From NCBI RefSeq assembly GCF_013201825.1, contig NZ_CP053836.1, forward strand, positions 2,046,001-2,110,000: a DNA stretch of 64,000 bases. Reading direction: 5' to 3'. Positions 27,830 through 37,104 of this stretch are shown here, piece after piece; positions within the stretch are counted from its first letter, which is position 1, and the number at the start of each line of letters is the position of its first letter. The position numbers were made by a program, and so were the translations under genes. The stretch comes from Halarcobacter ebronensis (GTDB lineage: Bacteria > Campylobacterota > Campylobacteria > Campylobacterales > Arcobacteraceae). The notes beneath the pieces were generated by a model. It made no database searches, was not told the DNA's origin, and was given only the letters and a program-made list of their open reading frames with translations.

Positions 27830-27967
27830 TTTAGTTCCTTCAAAATTTTATAGTGAAAAATATTCGCGTATTATACCTTTTGAATCTTAAGTTAAATTTA
27901 AATTTAAGAATAATTTTAAAATAATTTCCCTATGATAATGTTTAGTATTATTTTCAAAAGGTTAACA

Positions 27968-28768
27968 ATGAAATATATTATACTATCTCTTTTATCTATT
28001 TTCTCTTTTGCCATAGAGCTACAACATCCACAAATATATAAAAACAATGAAAATATCAACACTTGGGTAATGAGTGAAAAACTTGATGGGATAAGAGCAT
28101 ACTGGGATGGAAAGCAATTTCTTACACGAAAAGGAAAAGTAATCTATGTTCCAAAATGGTTTATTAAAAACTTTCCAAATTTTGAACTTGATGGAGAGTT
28201 ATATACAAAAAGAGATGATTTTGAAAATATTCAAAGTATTGTTTTAGATAAAAATCCTTCCAAAAAATGGGAAGAGATAACTTACAATATCTTTGAAATA
28301 CCAAATGCAAAAGGGGACTTCTATAAAAGATTAGAAAAGGCAAAAAATTGGTTTGAAAAAAATCCAAATGAAAAAGTAAAAATAATAGAACAAAAAAAAG
28401 TTAAAAATGAGGAAAATCTTAATAGTTTTTTTAATGAGATTGTTCTAAATAAAGGTGAAGGTGTAATTGTAAAAGATCCAAGTAAAGAGTATCAAGCAGG
28501 AAGAACACCCTTTGTTTTAAAAATGAAAAATGCCCAAGATATGGAAGGAGAAGTTATAGATATTAATATCTCAGAAAAAACAAAAGTTTTAAAAAGTCTA
28601 GTTATAAAACTTGAAAATGGAATCACTTTTAATCTAGGAGGTGGTTTTACAAAAGAGCAAAGAGAGAATCCACCAAAAATTGGAGAGATTGTAACTTTCA
28701 AATATTTTGGTTTTACAAAAAATGGCAAACCTAAATTTGCCTCTTTTTTACATATAAGAAAAGATTAA
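27968..28768 (+). CDS. Periplasmic ATP-dependent DNA ligase (LigE type)
   Basis: The 266-residue protein starts at the ATG that has AAAAGG 6 nt upstream. A 12-codon longer frame begins at 27932 but lacks a ribosome binding site and hides the signal peptide. A signal peptide (cleavage near FSFA at 15) precedes an adenylation domain with motif I Lys38 in SEKLDGIRAYWDG. Motif III-like ELDGELY, motif IV EGVIVKD and motif V VLKMKN follow, then a short OB domain (GEIVTFKYFGF). This minimal ligase with a secretion signal is known from several Gram-negatives and seals nicked DNA in the periplasm, possibly during DNA uptake. It overlaps the convergent glycosyltransferase by 4 bp. Confidence 0.9.
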   Translation: MKYIILSLLSIFSFAIELQHPQIYKNNENINTWVMSEKLDGIRAYWDGKQFLTRKGKVIYVPKWFIKNFPNFELDGELYTKRDDFENIQSIVLDKNPSKKWEEITYNIFEIPNAKGDFYKRLEKAKNWFEKNPNEKVKIIEQKKVKNEENLNSFFNEIVLNKGEGVIVKDPSKEYQAGRTPFVLKMKNAQDMEGEVIDINISEKTKVLKSLVIKLENGITFNLGGGFTKEQRENPPKIGEIVTFKYFGFTKNGKPKFASFLHIRKD

Positions 28769-29631
28769 AGAGTCTCTAAAAGGGCATTGAACTTTTGAAG
28801 TTGATTTTCCAAACTATACTCTTTGGCAACTTTTCTATTCTGTTTTTTTATTAGTTTCATATCTTCTTTGTTTTGAAGTATTGCTTCAAGTTTAAACTGA
28901 ATACTTCTATCACTTGGATTTTCCATCGTAGAGAAAACATCAATTAACTCTTTTGCTGCATTATTTGCAGTTGTAAAAACAACACATTTACAAAACATCG
29001 CTTTTAGAACATTTGTAGCAAAACTTTTATTATGAGTAGGCAAAAGAAAAATATCTGAAGCTAAAAATAGCTCATTTGTGTCACTATAATCTTCCAAAAG
29101 AAGAAGTTTTTCCTCAAGATTAAATTTTGAAAGTTGAAATTTCAAGTTGTAGATTTGTTTACTATCTCCTGCAATTATCATAAAAATATCAGGCATAGTT
29201 AGTTGCATAGTTATATTTATAAACTCAATAACTCCAGAAGATTTTAGATTTTTCCCTGTAAAAAATATAATCTTCTTTTTTGAATCAATTTGATGTTTAT
29301 TGCAAAATTGTTCTTTGACCTCTTTTGGTTTTTTATATTCCATATTAATAGCTGGATAGATTACCTGAACTTTTTCTTTTTCAATATTTAATTTAGATAA
29401 AACCTCTTTTTGAGCTAATAAAGAGTTTACAATAACTAATTTTGCATTTTTTATCTTTTCCGTTGCTTCATTATCTAAAGTTCCAGTATGAAAATAGATA
29501 TATGCATACTCTTTTTTCTTTACAAAAAGTTTATCTACAAATGAGCTTTTTTTAGGCTTTGAAATACTCTCTTGCTTTAAAAGCTCATCTATTAAAAGAT
29601 TATTTGATCTAAAATCAATTGTAAAACTCAT
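28765..29631 (-). CDS. Family 4-type glycosyltransferase (short)
   Basis: The 288-residue protein resembles a GT-B glycosyltransferase. A C-terminal domain carries the nucleotide-sugar site (ASDIFLLPTHNKSFATNVLKAM, the E/EX7E-like region with weak acidic residues). The linker KVQVIYPAIN is typical of WaaG/GT4 enzymes. The N-terminal acceptor domain is short (about 105 residues instead of 170-190). The gene may be a compact member or have lost its beginning, since the upstream gene gmhA ends only 4 bp before. Its place after hldD-hldE-gmhA suggests a role in lipopolysaccharide core assembly. Donor and acceptor are unknown. Confidence 0.75.
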   Translation of the reverse strand: MSFTIDFRSNNLLIDELLKQESISKPKKSSFVDKLFVKKKEYAYIYFHTGTLDNEATEKIKNAKLVIVNSLLAQKEVLSKLNIEKEKVQVIYPAINMEYKKPKEVKEQFCNKHQIDSKKKIIFFTGKNLKSSGVIEFINITMQLTMPDIFMIIAGDSKQIYNLKFQLSKFNLEEKLLLLEDYSDTNELFLASDIFLLPTHNKSFATNVLKAMFCKCVVFTTANNAAKELIDVFSTMENPSDRSIQFKLEAILQNKEDMKLIKKQNRKVAKEYSLENQLQKFNALLETL

Positions 29632-29634
29632 CTA

Positions 29635-30201
29635 TTAGCTTAACTCATTATCTATAATTTGACAAATAGTGTGTCCGAAAAGTATATGCATCTCTTGAAT
29701 TCTTGGAGTATCATTTGAAGGAACAATTAAATTTACATCACAATACTCATTCATAGCTCCTCCATCTCTTCCAGTTAGACCAACAATTTTGCACCCTATT
29801 TCCTGACCAACTTTAAAAGCATTAATTACATTTTTTGAGTTTCCAGAAGTAGAAATCCCAATAAGTAAATCCCCTTTTTGTGCCAAAGATTCAACTTGTC
29901 TATCAAAAACTCTATCATATCCATAATCATTTCCAATAGCTGTTAGTGCTGATGTATCTGTTGTAAGGGCAATTCCAGGTAGTCCACGTCTTTCTGTTTT
30001 ATATCTTCCTGTTAATTCTGCTGCTATATGTTGAGCGTCTGCTGCACTTCCACCATTTCCAAATAATAGAATTTTATTACCATTTTTTAGTGTCTCAACA
30101 GCAAGCTTTGAAGCTTTTTGCAATGGTTCATTCATTGTTTCAATAACTTTTTGAATAGTCTCTAAATGTCCTAAAAACTCTTTTTCAATAACGTTTTTCA
30201 A
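29635..30201 (-). CDS. gmhA: Sedoheptulose-7-phosphate isomerase
   Basis: The 188-residue SIS-domain enzyme converts sedoheptulose 7-phosphate to D-glycero-D-manno-heptose 7-phosphate, the first step of LPS heptose synthesis. The phosphate-binding motif is [11 protein letters not shown] at 48-58, followed by catalytic Glu62 (AAELTGRY), and the second motif is [11 protein letters not shown]. The C-terminal [13 protein letters not shown] holds the other active-site histidine. It is one base downstream of hldE and in one operon with hldD. Confidence 0.97.
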   Translation of the reverse strand: MKNVIEKEFLGHLETIQKVIETMNEPLQKASKLAVETLKNGNKILLFGNGGSAADAQHIAAELTGRYKTERRGLPGIALTTDTSALTAIGNDYGYDRVFDRQVESLAQKGDLLIGISTSGNSKNVINAFKVGQEIGCKIVGLTGRDGGAMNEYCDVNLIVPSNDTPRIQEMHILFGHTICQIIDNELS

Positions 30202-30202
30202 T

Positions 30203-31642
30203 TTATTTTGCCTTTTTTATTTTTTCTATTGTTTTTGTTGTACTTTTTCCATCTACAAAAGTTACAAGTTTAGTCTGCTTTGCTATATCTGAACCAACAA
30301 CCTCTTTGCCTTCATAATCTGCACCTTTAACCAAAACATCAGGTTGTACAAGTTTTATAAGTTCATAAGGAGTATCTTCATCAAAAATAACAACATAATC
30401 AACACACTCTAAAGCTGATAAAATATATGCCCTATCATCTTGAGTATTTATTGGTCTATTTTTCCCTTTTAACCTTTTTACACTTTTATCAGAGTTAAGA
30501 CCTAAAATTAATATATCACCAAAAGATTTTGCTGTGTTTAAGTAACTTACATGACCTTTATGCAAAATATCAAAACAACCATTTGTAAAAACTACACTTT
30601 TGCCTTGATTTCTTAATCTCTTTACTGTTTTTTCAATCTGCACAAAAGATTTTATATGAAGTTCAATTGAACTTTTATGAAGAGTTGCTTGGTAATCTTC
30701 TATTTCATCTAAACTTGCTGTCGCACTTCCTATTTTTCCAACAACAACTCCAGCAGCTAAATTTGCAAACTCTGTTGCTTTAAAAATATCACATCCTAAA
30801 GATAAAGCAAAACCAAGTGAAGCTAAAACCGTATCTCCAGCTCCTGTTACATCATAAACTTCCCTTGCAACAGTTGGTTTGATTGTAACTTCATCTTTAT
30901 CTAAAATTGCAATTCCATTCTCACTCAAAGTTATAACAGAGACTCCAAGATTTGCAGTTTTTTGTAGTTTAGCCAAAGCCTCTTTTAGATCTAAATCACT
31001 TTGAATTTTAAATCCAGTTGCAAGTTCTGCCTCTTTTTTATTTGGAGTTAAAAGATAAGCTCCACTATATTTACTAAAATCATTTCCTTTAGGGTCCACA
31101 AGAACTTTTTTTCCAATTTGATTAGAGTAAGAGATAACTTTATTTAAAAGTTCTTTTGTTAAAACACCTTTGTTATAATCTGAAATAAGAACCACATCAT
31201 AATGATTTATTTTCTCTTGAAATCTCTCAAATAAAGCTTTTACACTAATTGGAGAGATATCATTTTTACTCTCTTTGTCATATCTTACAACTTGAGAATT
31301 TGAAGCCATAAGTCTAGTTTTTCTTGAAGTTTTTCTTCCCTTTTGTTCAACTAAAAAAGCTTTTGCTCCTTGTTTTGAAATCATATTTTTTACTAAAAGA
31401 CCAACTTCATCATCTCCAACTACAGATAAAACTCCAACATCTACTCCAAAAGCAACTAGATTGCTAATAACATTTCCAGCTCCACCTAATAGTGTACTCT
31501 CTTTTTTAATATCAACTATTTGAACGGGAGCTTCAGGAGAGATTCTTTCACAATCTCCCCATAGATATTCATCTATCATCAAATCACCTATTACTAGGAT
31601 TTTTGACTCTTTTTGTTGTGCTAACTCTTGAATATTTCTCAA
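30203..31642 (-). CDS. hldE: Bifunctional heptose-7-phosphate kinase / heptose-1-phosphate adenylyltransferase
   Basis: The 479-residue fusion has an N-terminal PfkB/ribokinase-like kinase (about 1-320) with [10 protein letters not shown] and the catalytic GAGDTVLA motif. The C-terminal nucleotidyltransferase (about 345-479) has [12 protein letters not shown] (the HxGH motif) and the later [11 protein letters not shown] segment. It phosphorylates heptose 7-phosphate at C1 and, after dephosphorylation at C7 by GmhB, adenylylates it. Both domains look complete. The gmhB gene needed between the two steps is not in this window. Confidence 0.97.
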   Translation of the reverse strand: MRNIQELAQQKESKILVIGDLMIDEYLWGDCERISPEAPVQIVDIKKESTLLGGAGNVISNLVAFGVDVGVLSVVGDDEVGLLVKNMISKQGAKAFLVEQKGRKTSRKTRLMASNSQVVRYDKESKNDISPISVKALFERFQEKINHYDVVLISDYNKGVLTKELLNKVISYSNQIGKKVLVDPKGNDFSKYSGAYLLTPNKKEAELATGFKIQSDLDLKEALAKLQKTANLGVSVITLSENGIAILDKDEVTIKPTVAREVYDVTGAGDTVLASLGFALSLGCDIFKATEFANLAAGVVVGKIGSATASLDEIEDYQATLHKSSIELHIKSFVQIEKTVKRLRNQGKSVVFTNGCFDILHKGHVSYLNTAKSFGDILILGLNSDKSVKRLKGKNRPINTQDDRAYILSALECVDYVVIFDEDTPYELIKLVQPDVLVKGADYEGKEVVGSDIAKQTKLVTFVDGKSTTKTIEKIKKAK

Positions 31643-31645
31643 CGC

Positions 31646-32659
31646 TTACCCTTTTTTAACTTCTGTATCAAACAATCTTTTAATCTCAGGAATATAAGCT
31701 TTTATTCCCTCTTCCATTGAGAATCTTGGTTCATAATCTAAATTTTCTTTAGTTGAATCAATATTTGCTTGGGTAAAGAATTGATAAGCTCCCACATAAG
31801 GGTTTGGAATATACTCTTTTCCATTGTCAATATTAAGTTCTTTTTGCAGAATATTTACAATGTCTTCAAAGCTTCTAGCATTTCCAGTTCCTACATTATA
31901 AACACCACTCTTTTTAGGAGAACAAGCTTTAATATTTGCTTGAATTACATCTTCAATATAGATAAAATCTCTTAAAATTTTATCACTTCCCTCAAATAGC
32001 TTTGGAGTATCACCTCTTAAGATTTGATGTCCAAACTGCACTACCATAGAAGCAGTTTTATTTTTGAAAAACTCCCTTGGACCATAAACATTAAAATATT
32101 TTAATCCAACAATAGAGATATTTACCCCTTGTTCTATGTATTTATAGGTAATATTATCCATCATAACTTTTGAAAAACCATAAGCATTATTTGGTTGTTC
32201 AAAACCAATTTCAAATCTGTCACTATCCCCATAGGTTGCTGCTGAACTTGCATAAATCATATTTGCATTGTGTTTGATTGCAAGTTTTAATAAATCCTCA
32301 TAGGCATTTACATTTGTTTGAATCATCACATTTTGCTCTTGAACTGTTGTGTCAGAGATAGCTGCTTGATGGAAAATATAATCAAATTTAAAAGAGTTTT
32401 CCAAATCTTTTAAAAGCTCTTTATCATTTATATCTCCACTTATTACTTGTCCTTTAAACCCTAAAAGGTTTTTAAAGTGTCCAAAACTTTTTAAATTCCC
32501 ATTTGAAAAGGTCTCTCCACTTCTAAATATATCAAGAGCTACAACATTTGCTTTTGGATAGTTCTCTTGAAAGTAAAAACAGAGACTTGAGCCAATAAAA
32601 CCTGCGGCTCCAGTTATTAAAATATTTTTTTCATTAAAATCTATATTGTTATATTTCAT
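31646..32659 (-). CDS. hldD: ADP-L-glycero-D-manno-heptose 6-epimerase
   Basis: The 337-residue short-chain dehydrogenase-like epimerase has the NAD(P)-binding loop GAAGFIG at 17-23. The active-site Tyr-x3-Lys lies in NAYGFSKVMMD, and the substrate loop is KYFNVYGPREFFK. It converts ADP-D,D-heptose to ADP-L,D-heptose, the donor for the heptosyltransferases WaaC and WaaF in this locus. It leads the hldD-hldE-gmhA operon, with 67 bp separating it from waaF. Confidence 0.96.
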   Translation of the reverse strand: MKYNNIDFNEKNILITGAAGFIGSSLCFYFQENYPKANVVALDIFRSGETFSNGNLKSFGHFKNLLGFKGQVISGDINDKELLKDLENSFKFDYIFHQAAISDTTVQEQNVMIQTNVNAYEDLLKLAIKHNANMIYASSAATYGDSDRFEIGFEQPNNAYGFSKVMMDNITYKYIEQGVNISIVGLKYFNVYGPREFFKNKTASMVVQFGHQILRGDTPKLFEGSDKILRDFIYIEDVIQANIKACSPKKSGVYNVGTGNARSFEDIVNILQKELNIDNGKEYIPNPYVGAYQFFTQANIDSTKENLDYEPRFSMEEGIKAYIPEIKRLFDTEVKKG

Positions 32660-32726
32660 AAATACTCTTTTGAATTAGTTTACATAAATGGGTGATATTA
32701 TATTGAAATTTTGATAAAACTCTAAA

Positions 32727-33671
32727 TTATGAGAAGTTTTCCTCTATTGCTTCTAATACATCAGAAGCAGTAATTAACTTCATGCAGTTATGATGTCCTA
32801 AAGGACACTTTCTTTTCATACATGGTGCACAATCCAAATTTTTAGTTACTATAATACCGTTTTTGTTGTTCCATTGATTTGTTTCAGTAAATTTTGTTGG
32901 TCCAAAAATAGCCACCGTCTTAACTTGATATGCAGCAGCCACATGCATAGGTCCACTATCATTTGTGATAAAAAGAGAAAGTCCAGCAATCTTCTCTATT
33001 AACTCTTTTATTGAAGTTTTTCCTGCTAGATTTTGATAGTTTTTAACACCATTTTCAATTAAGATATTTTCAATATCTTTTGCAATCTCAACTTCTCCTG
33101 GTCCACCAAAAATAACAATATCATAATCTTTTGATAGTTTTGTTGCAACTTTTGCAAACTCCCCAGGATACCATCTTTTTGCACTTCCATATGTTGCTCC
33201 TGGATTTATTCCTAGCGTTGGTTTAGTATATGAGAAAGGTTCAAAGTAAAGTTTTAAGCCCCCTGCACTATTGTTTAGATTTAAAACTTTATTTACAAAA
33301 TCATTGTATCTTAAAACTAGATGTATCTCTTTTTTTGTTAATCTTCTATAATTAAACTTCTTTTTTGCCTTTACAAAAAGCATCATAAACTTTGAAGAGA
33401 AGCTTCTTCTAAAAGAGATTGCCAAATCCACTTTTCCAATGCTTCTTGCTTGTTTTATTAGATTTAGATATCTATTTCCACTCTTTTTTGTCTCATCAAT
33501 AATTACTCTTTGAATATTTGGAAAGCCTTCAAAAGCTTTTGTTGAGACGTAAGAGCCAAGAAGAGTAATCTTTGCCTTAGGATATGTTTTTATAATATTT
33601 TCAATTGCAGGAGTTGCCATAATAGCATCGCCTAACCAAGTAGGTATCTCTATAAATATCGTTTTAACCAT
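32727..33671 (-). CDS. waaF: Lipopolysaccharide heptosyltransferase II
   Basis: The 314-residue GT9 family protein starts with IEIPTWLGDAIMATPAIENI, the WaaF signature. GINPGATYGSAKRWYPGEFA follows for donor binding, then FITNDSGPMHVAAAY near the C-terminus. It adds the second L,D-heptose to the inner core. It overlaps the upstream gene by 8 bp. Its position at the far end of the LPS locus from waaC mirrors the Campylobacter core locus. Confidence 0.93.
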   Translation of the reverse strand: MVKTIFIEIPTWLGDAIMATPAIENIIKTYPKAKITLLGSYVSTKAFEGFPNIQRVIIDETKKSGNRYLNLIKQARSIGKVDLAISFRRSFSSKFMMLFVKAKKKFNYRRLTKKEIHLVLRYNDFVNKVLNLNNSAGGLKLYFEPFSYTKPTLGINPGATYGSAKRWYPGEFAKVATKLSKDYDIVIFGGPGEVEIAKDIENILIENGVKNYQNLAGKTSIKELIEKIAGLSLFITNDSGPMHVAAAYQVKTVAIFGPTKFTETNQWNNKNGIIVTKNLDCAPCMKRKCPLGHHNCMKLITASDVLEAIEENFS

Positions 33672-34719
33672 TTTTTACCATCTCTTTAAAAGCATAAAAT
33701 TGCGGGTATTTTACTATTTTTGAATCCCTATTATCAACTAATCCATACCCAGGAGCAATCAGTTGATGCCAATAGACTTTTTTTATCTTTTTACTTTTTT
33801 TTGCTATTTCAAAATAGTCTCTAATATATTTTGTGTAATCTTCACAAGAAATACACTCTTTTTCACTGGTTGGAGCATAGGGAGCTGTGTTTGACAAAGG
33901 CCAGTTTACCTCTGTAATATATATATCATCACCACATTTATTTGAGAGTTTACAAAGAGTGTAAAGCAAATCTATTTTATTTTTTGTATCAAAAAATCCA
34001 TATTGTGTATTTGTTGGTTTTCCCCTTCTATCCACATACAAAAGGGAACTTACTTTGTCAAACTTTATATCTTCAAAATTAAATAGAGCTCTTATTGTAT
34101 GATAATACTCAAAATCTATAACACTAGGACCTAAAAGTTTATACTCTTTAAACTCTTCATCTCTTAAATCTTGAGCTACTTTGTAAAAGTTCAAATACTC
34201 TTGTACACTAAAAAAACCCCATTTTGCTCTATTTATTGTAGTTCCTATTTGATACTCTTGGGAAATATTTTCAAACTTTTTAAAGATTATTTGAAGATTT
34301 TGTTTAAAAAGTCTTAAATCCTCAATATTTTCTCTATCTTGCATAATATTAAGTAAAATCTCTTTTTTAGAAAACTCATTAAAACTCTTTGCAAACTTCA
34401 CATAAGAATCAATATTTTTCACATCCCATAAAGGGATTCGTATGAGAAGATTTTTAACACCAAGCTCTTCAATTAAGCTTTGTTGCAAATCACCTTTATC
34501 CAAATTTACACCAAGACCATAAATATCTTTGATTTCATTCTTTTTTGCTTGAAAAAACTTCATTAAAACAATTGATAAAGGAAGAATAAAAAGTGAAGTA
34601 AAAAACATCTTTAGATAATCAAAGAAATACCTTTTTCTCATTGCTTTTTTATAGGTTTTATCTTTTATAACTTCAGGTTGATCAGAAAAAGAGTCCCAAA
34701 AAAATGGAGCTTTATTCAT
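33664..34719 (-). CDS. Membrane-anchored TIM-barrel glycosidase-like protein
   Basis: The 351-residue protein has a cytoplasmic basic N-terminus and one transmembrane helix at about 34-54. A domain follows with strand/helix alternation typical of (beta/alpha)8 glycoside hydrolases (GLGVNLDKGD, KNLLIRIPLWDV, GTTINRAKWGF). The late motif YITEVNWPLSNTAPYAPT could carry a catalytic glutamate. I cannot name the GH family. It should face the periplasm, tethered to the inner membrane. It overlaps waaF and the GT9 gene on either side by 8 bp, so it belongs to the LPS operon. Trimming or remodelling a surface glycan is a reasonable inference. Confidence 0.6.
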   Translation of the reverse strand: MNKAPFFWDSFSDQPEVIKDKTYKKAMRKRYFFDYLKMFFTSLFILPLSIVLMKFFQAKKNEIKDIYGLGVNLDKGDLQQSLIEELGVKNLLIRIPLWDVKNIDSYVKFAKSFNEFSKKEILLNIMQDRENIEDLRLFKQNLQIIFKKFENISQEYQIGTTINRAKWGFFSVQEYLNFYKVAQDLRDEEFKEYKLLGPSVIDFEYYHTIRALFNFEDIKFDKVSSLLYVDRRGKPTNTQYGFFDTKNKIDLLYTLCKLSNKCGDDIYITEVNWPLSNTAPYAPTSEKECISCEDYTKYIRDYFEIAKKSKKIKKVYWHQLIAPGYGLVDNRDSKIVKYPQFYAFKEMVKNG

Positions 34720-35632
34720 TAACTATCTCTTTTAATCTTTTTTCAATCTTCTCATAAATCTCTCTATTGTAATTTTTTGGTATCATAAAATTGTTTTGAT
34801 TTGATTCCTCACTTATAGTTCCCCATCTTTTTGAACTTGCAAATAAAGTATCACCAAAAAACGAGAGAGTTTTTGTATTAGTTAATCCTGCAAGGTGCAT
34901 AGGACCCGTTGAAGTACTAACAAAAAGTGAAGCTTCACTAATATATTTTGTAAAATCTATTAAAGACATTTTTGAATCTATTAGTTCTGCTTTAAAATCT
35001 ATGTTTTTTTCTATAAACTCTTTTGAAAAAGTATCATCTGGTCCAAAAGTAAAAACAACTTTATATGAGCTTTGACTTACTACTCTTGCAAGATTTATAT
35101 AATCATCTAAAGTTAGATTTCCATCACTACTTCCACCAAAACCAGGATGGAAAACTACTCTTTTCTCTTTTTTCACACCAAAATCAATCAAAGGTCTTGT
35201 AAATTCAAGTTTTAGTTCAGAAAAAAGAGCAAGACCCAAATCCAAATTGTATTCCCACTCTTTTTTTTCAACTCTGCTTCTTCTTTGCTTTACTCTTTTG
35301 TTAAAAAAAAGTTGAGCAACCTTAGTTGCAGGAGCAACTCTTTTTTTTATACCACTTAAAAAGAGGAGTTTTCCCAAAGCTGTGTCAATAAAACAAGAGA
35401 TACTTGCATCAAATTTTTTAGTTTTTATCTCTTGTTTAGTTTTTAAAAGATCCTCTTTATCAAATAAAATCACATCATCAATAAACTCTAAAGATTTTGC
35501 AAACTGGAAATTTATTTTTGATACAAGTGCTGTTATTTTAACCTCAGGATATTGCTCTTTTATAGCCTTAAAAAGGGGAAGTGTCACCACAAAATCCCCT
35601 ATTTTATCATGTCTAGTTATTAATAGATTCAT
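34712..35632 (-). CDS. GT9 heptosyltransferase-family protein
   Basis: The 306-residue GT-B protein begins MNLLITRHDKIGDFVVTLPL, the GT9 N-terminal pattern. VVFHPGFGGSSDGNL lies mid-protein and FVSTSTGPMHLAGLTNT is the donor-site motif. It is a third heptosyltransferase-like enzyme besides WaaC and WaaF, so it may add a further heptose or other sugar to the core. It overlaps the GT2 gene upstream by 20 bp and the barrel protein downstream by 8 bp. Confidence 0.87.
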   Translation of the reverse strand: MNLLITRHDKIGDFVVTLPLFKAIKEQYPEVKITALVSKINFQFAKSLEFIDDVILFDKEDLLKTKQEIKTKKFDASISCFIDTALGKLLFLSGIKKRVAPATKVAQLFFNKRVKQRRSRVEKKEWEYNLDLGLALFSELKLEFTRPLIDFGVKKEKRVVFHPGFGGSSDGNLTLDDYINLARVVSQSSYKVVFTFGPDDTFSKEFIEKNIDFKAELIDSKMSLIDFTKYISEASLFVSTSTGPMHLAGLTNTKTLSFFGDTLFASSKRWGTISEESNQNNFMIPKNYNREIYEKIEKRLKEIVNE

Positions 35633-36377
35633 TCTCTAACTCTTTGTTTGCTTCGTATAGTTTTATATATTTGTAAAAGTTTGTTACCATGTGTGAATAG
35701 GCAATAATAAGTCCAACATAACCATCTAAAAAACCTTTTTTTAAAAAGTATGTTCTAAAAAATGAGTACATTGCATTAAAAAATGCTTTTGTGGGTGAAG
35801 ATTTTTTCTTTCCTACATTATTTTTTGCATATAAAGATGAATAGTAATCAGCTTTTATAACAAATTGTGAAATTGATTGATAACTGTAGTGTTCCACATT
35901 TCCTTCTAATTCCTCTATTTTAAAGCCATCAGTTATTATATCTTCGTGCACATCATTACTATTGTATTTTGTAAATTTTTTATTATATAGTCTTTTTATT
36001 TTTTGATTATTCCAACCACAATATTTAACTTGAATATCTTTATAAAACGCCTTAAAGTTTAGTTTATAGACTGTATTATCATCAAGTTTTTTGTTTTTTA
36101 GAGTTTCAAAAAGTTTTGAATCAACAACTTCATCACTATCAATTATCAAAATCCAATCATTTTTTGCAAAACTTGAAGCCCTATTTTTTGTCCAGCCAAA
36201 ACCTCTAAACTCACCCTCAATCAAATTTACATTTGAATATTTTCGAGCAATTTGAACTGTATTATCTATTGAACCATTATCATAAACAACAACATCATCA
36301 AAACCCTTTAAGGCTTCAAGTGTTTTTTCTAAGGTATTTTCACTGTTTTTTGCTAAAACTACTGCACTAATATTCAT
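35613..36377 (-). CDS. Family 2 glycosyltransferase (WaaE/KdtX-like)
   Basis: The 254-residue GT-A enzyme starts ISAVVLAKNSENTLEKTLEA, with VYDNGSIDNT for nucleotide binding and the metal-binding ILIIDSDEVV. A C-terminal RTYFLKKGFLDGYVG segment is characteristic of the WaaE/KdtX group, which adds beta-glucose to core heptose. The exact sugar is uncertain. The gene lies in the tightly packed kinase-deacetylase-GT2-GT9-barrel-waaF operon. Confidence 0.9.
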   Translation of the reverse strand: MNISAVVLAKNSENTLEKTLEALKGFDDVVVYDNGSIDNTVQIARKYSNVNLIEGEFRGFGWTKNRASSFAKNDWILIIDSDEVVDSKLFETLKNKKLDDNTVYKLNFKAFYKDIQVKYCGWNNQKIKRLYNKKFTKYNSNDVHEDIITDGFKIEELEGNVEHYSYQSISQFVIKADYYSSLYAKNNVGKKKSSPTKAFFNAMYSFFRTYFLKKGFLDGYVGLIIAYSHMVTNFYKYIKLYEANKELENESINN

Positions 36378-36384
36378 AATTTTC

Positions 36385-37104
36385 CTAAAATGATTTTAAA
36401 AAAGCTTTAAATCTGTATTTTAAAAGCTTTGTAAATTTAAATATTTCATCTGGTTTACTTAAACCATCTGCATCAACTCTGTAGTTTATCCCCTTTATCC
36501 CAGAAAAATCTTTGTGAATTGCATTTCCTATTCTAAAAGAGTATTTATATATTTCATGGGTTCTTTTTGCAATCTCTTCATTATATTTTCCAAAAGGGTA
36601 AACAAAGGTTTCAACACAAATGTTTAACTTCTCTTCTAATATTTTCTTTGACAAAACTAACTCTTCATCTAAATTTATGCTCTCTTCTAATAAATTTGTA
36701 TGAGAATGGGAATGGGAAACAATTTGAACCAAACCACTGTTAATCATCTCTTTCATCTCACTAAAAGTGCAAAAAGTTCCTTTTTCATAGTTTTTAAACT
36801 CATCATTATGCTCAAAGCTCATTCTAAGATTTTTATCATTTTGAGATGAATCCAAAATATACTTTGTAGGAACTGCCAAAAGTGCTTTTATCTTAAACTC
36901 TTTTAAAATAGGAAAAATCAGATAATAAAAGTCGACATATGCATCATCAAAAACCAAACAAGCATTTTTGCCACTAAGTTTTTCCTCTGTTGGGAAAACT
37001 GTTTTAAAATTTTCACTTATATATTTGATATGCTCTTTTAAAATCTCTAATTCATTGCTACATCTATCACTATTTGCGTGATGATACATCAAATTAATCA
37101 ACAA
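36385..37104 (-). CDS. Polysaccharide deacetylase family protein
   Basis: The 239-residue NodB-like protein has motif 1 CLVFDDAYVDFYY (Asp53-Asp54), motif 2 IVSHSHSHTNL (metal-binding His pair) and motif 3 FVYPFGKYNEE. It has no signal peptide, so it would act in the cytoplasm on an LPS sugar or precursor, unlike secreted chitin or peptidoglycan deacetylases. It overlaps the kinase gene by 11 bp. An N-acetylated core sugar is the probable substrate, by context. Confidence 0.85.
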   Translation of the reverse strand: MLINLMYHHANSDRCSNELEILKEHIKYISENFKTVFPTEEKLSGKNACLVFDDAYVDFYYLIFPILKEFKIKALLAVPTKYILDSSQNDKNLRMSFEHNDEFKNYEKGTFCTFSEMKEMINSGLVQIVSHSHSHTNLLEESINLDEELVLSKKILEEKLNICVETFVYPFGKYNEEIAKRTHEIYKYSFRIGNAIHKDFSGIKGINYRVDADGLSKPDEIFKFTKLLKYRFKAFLKSF

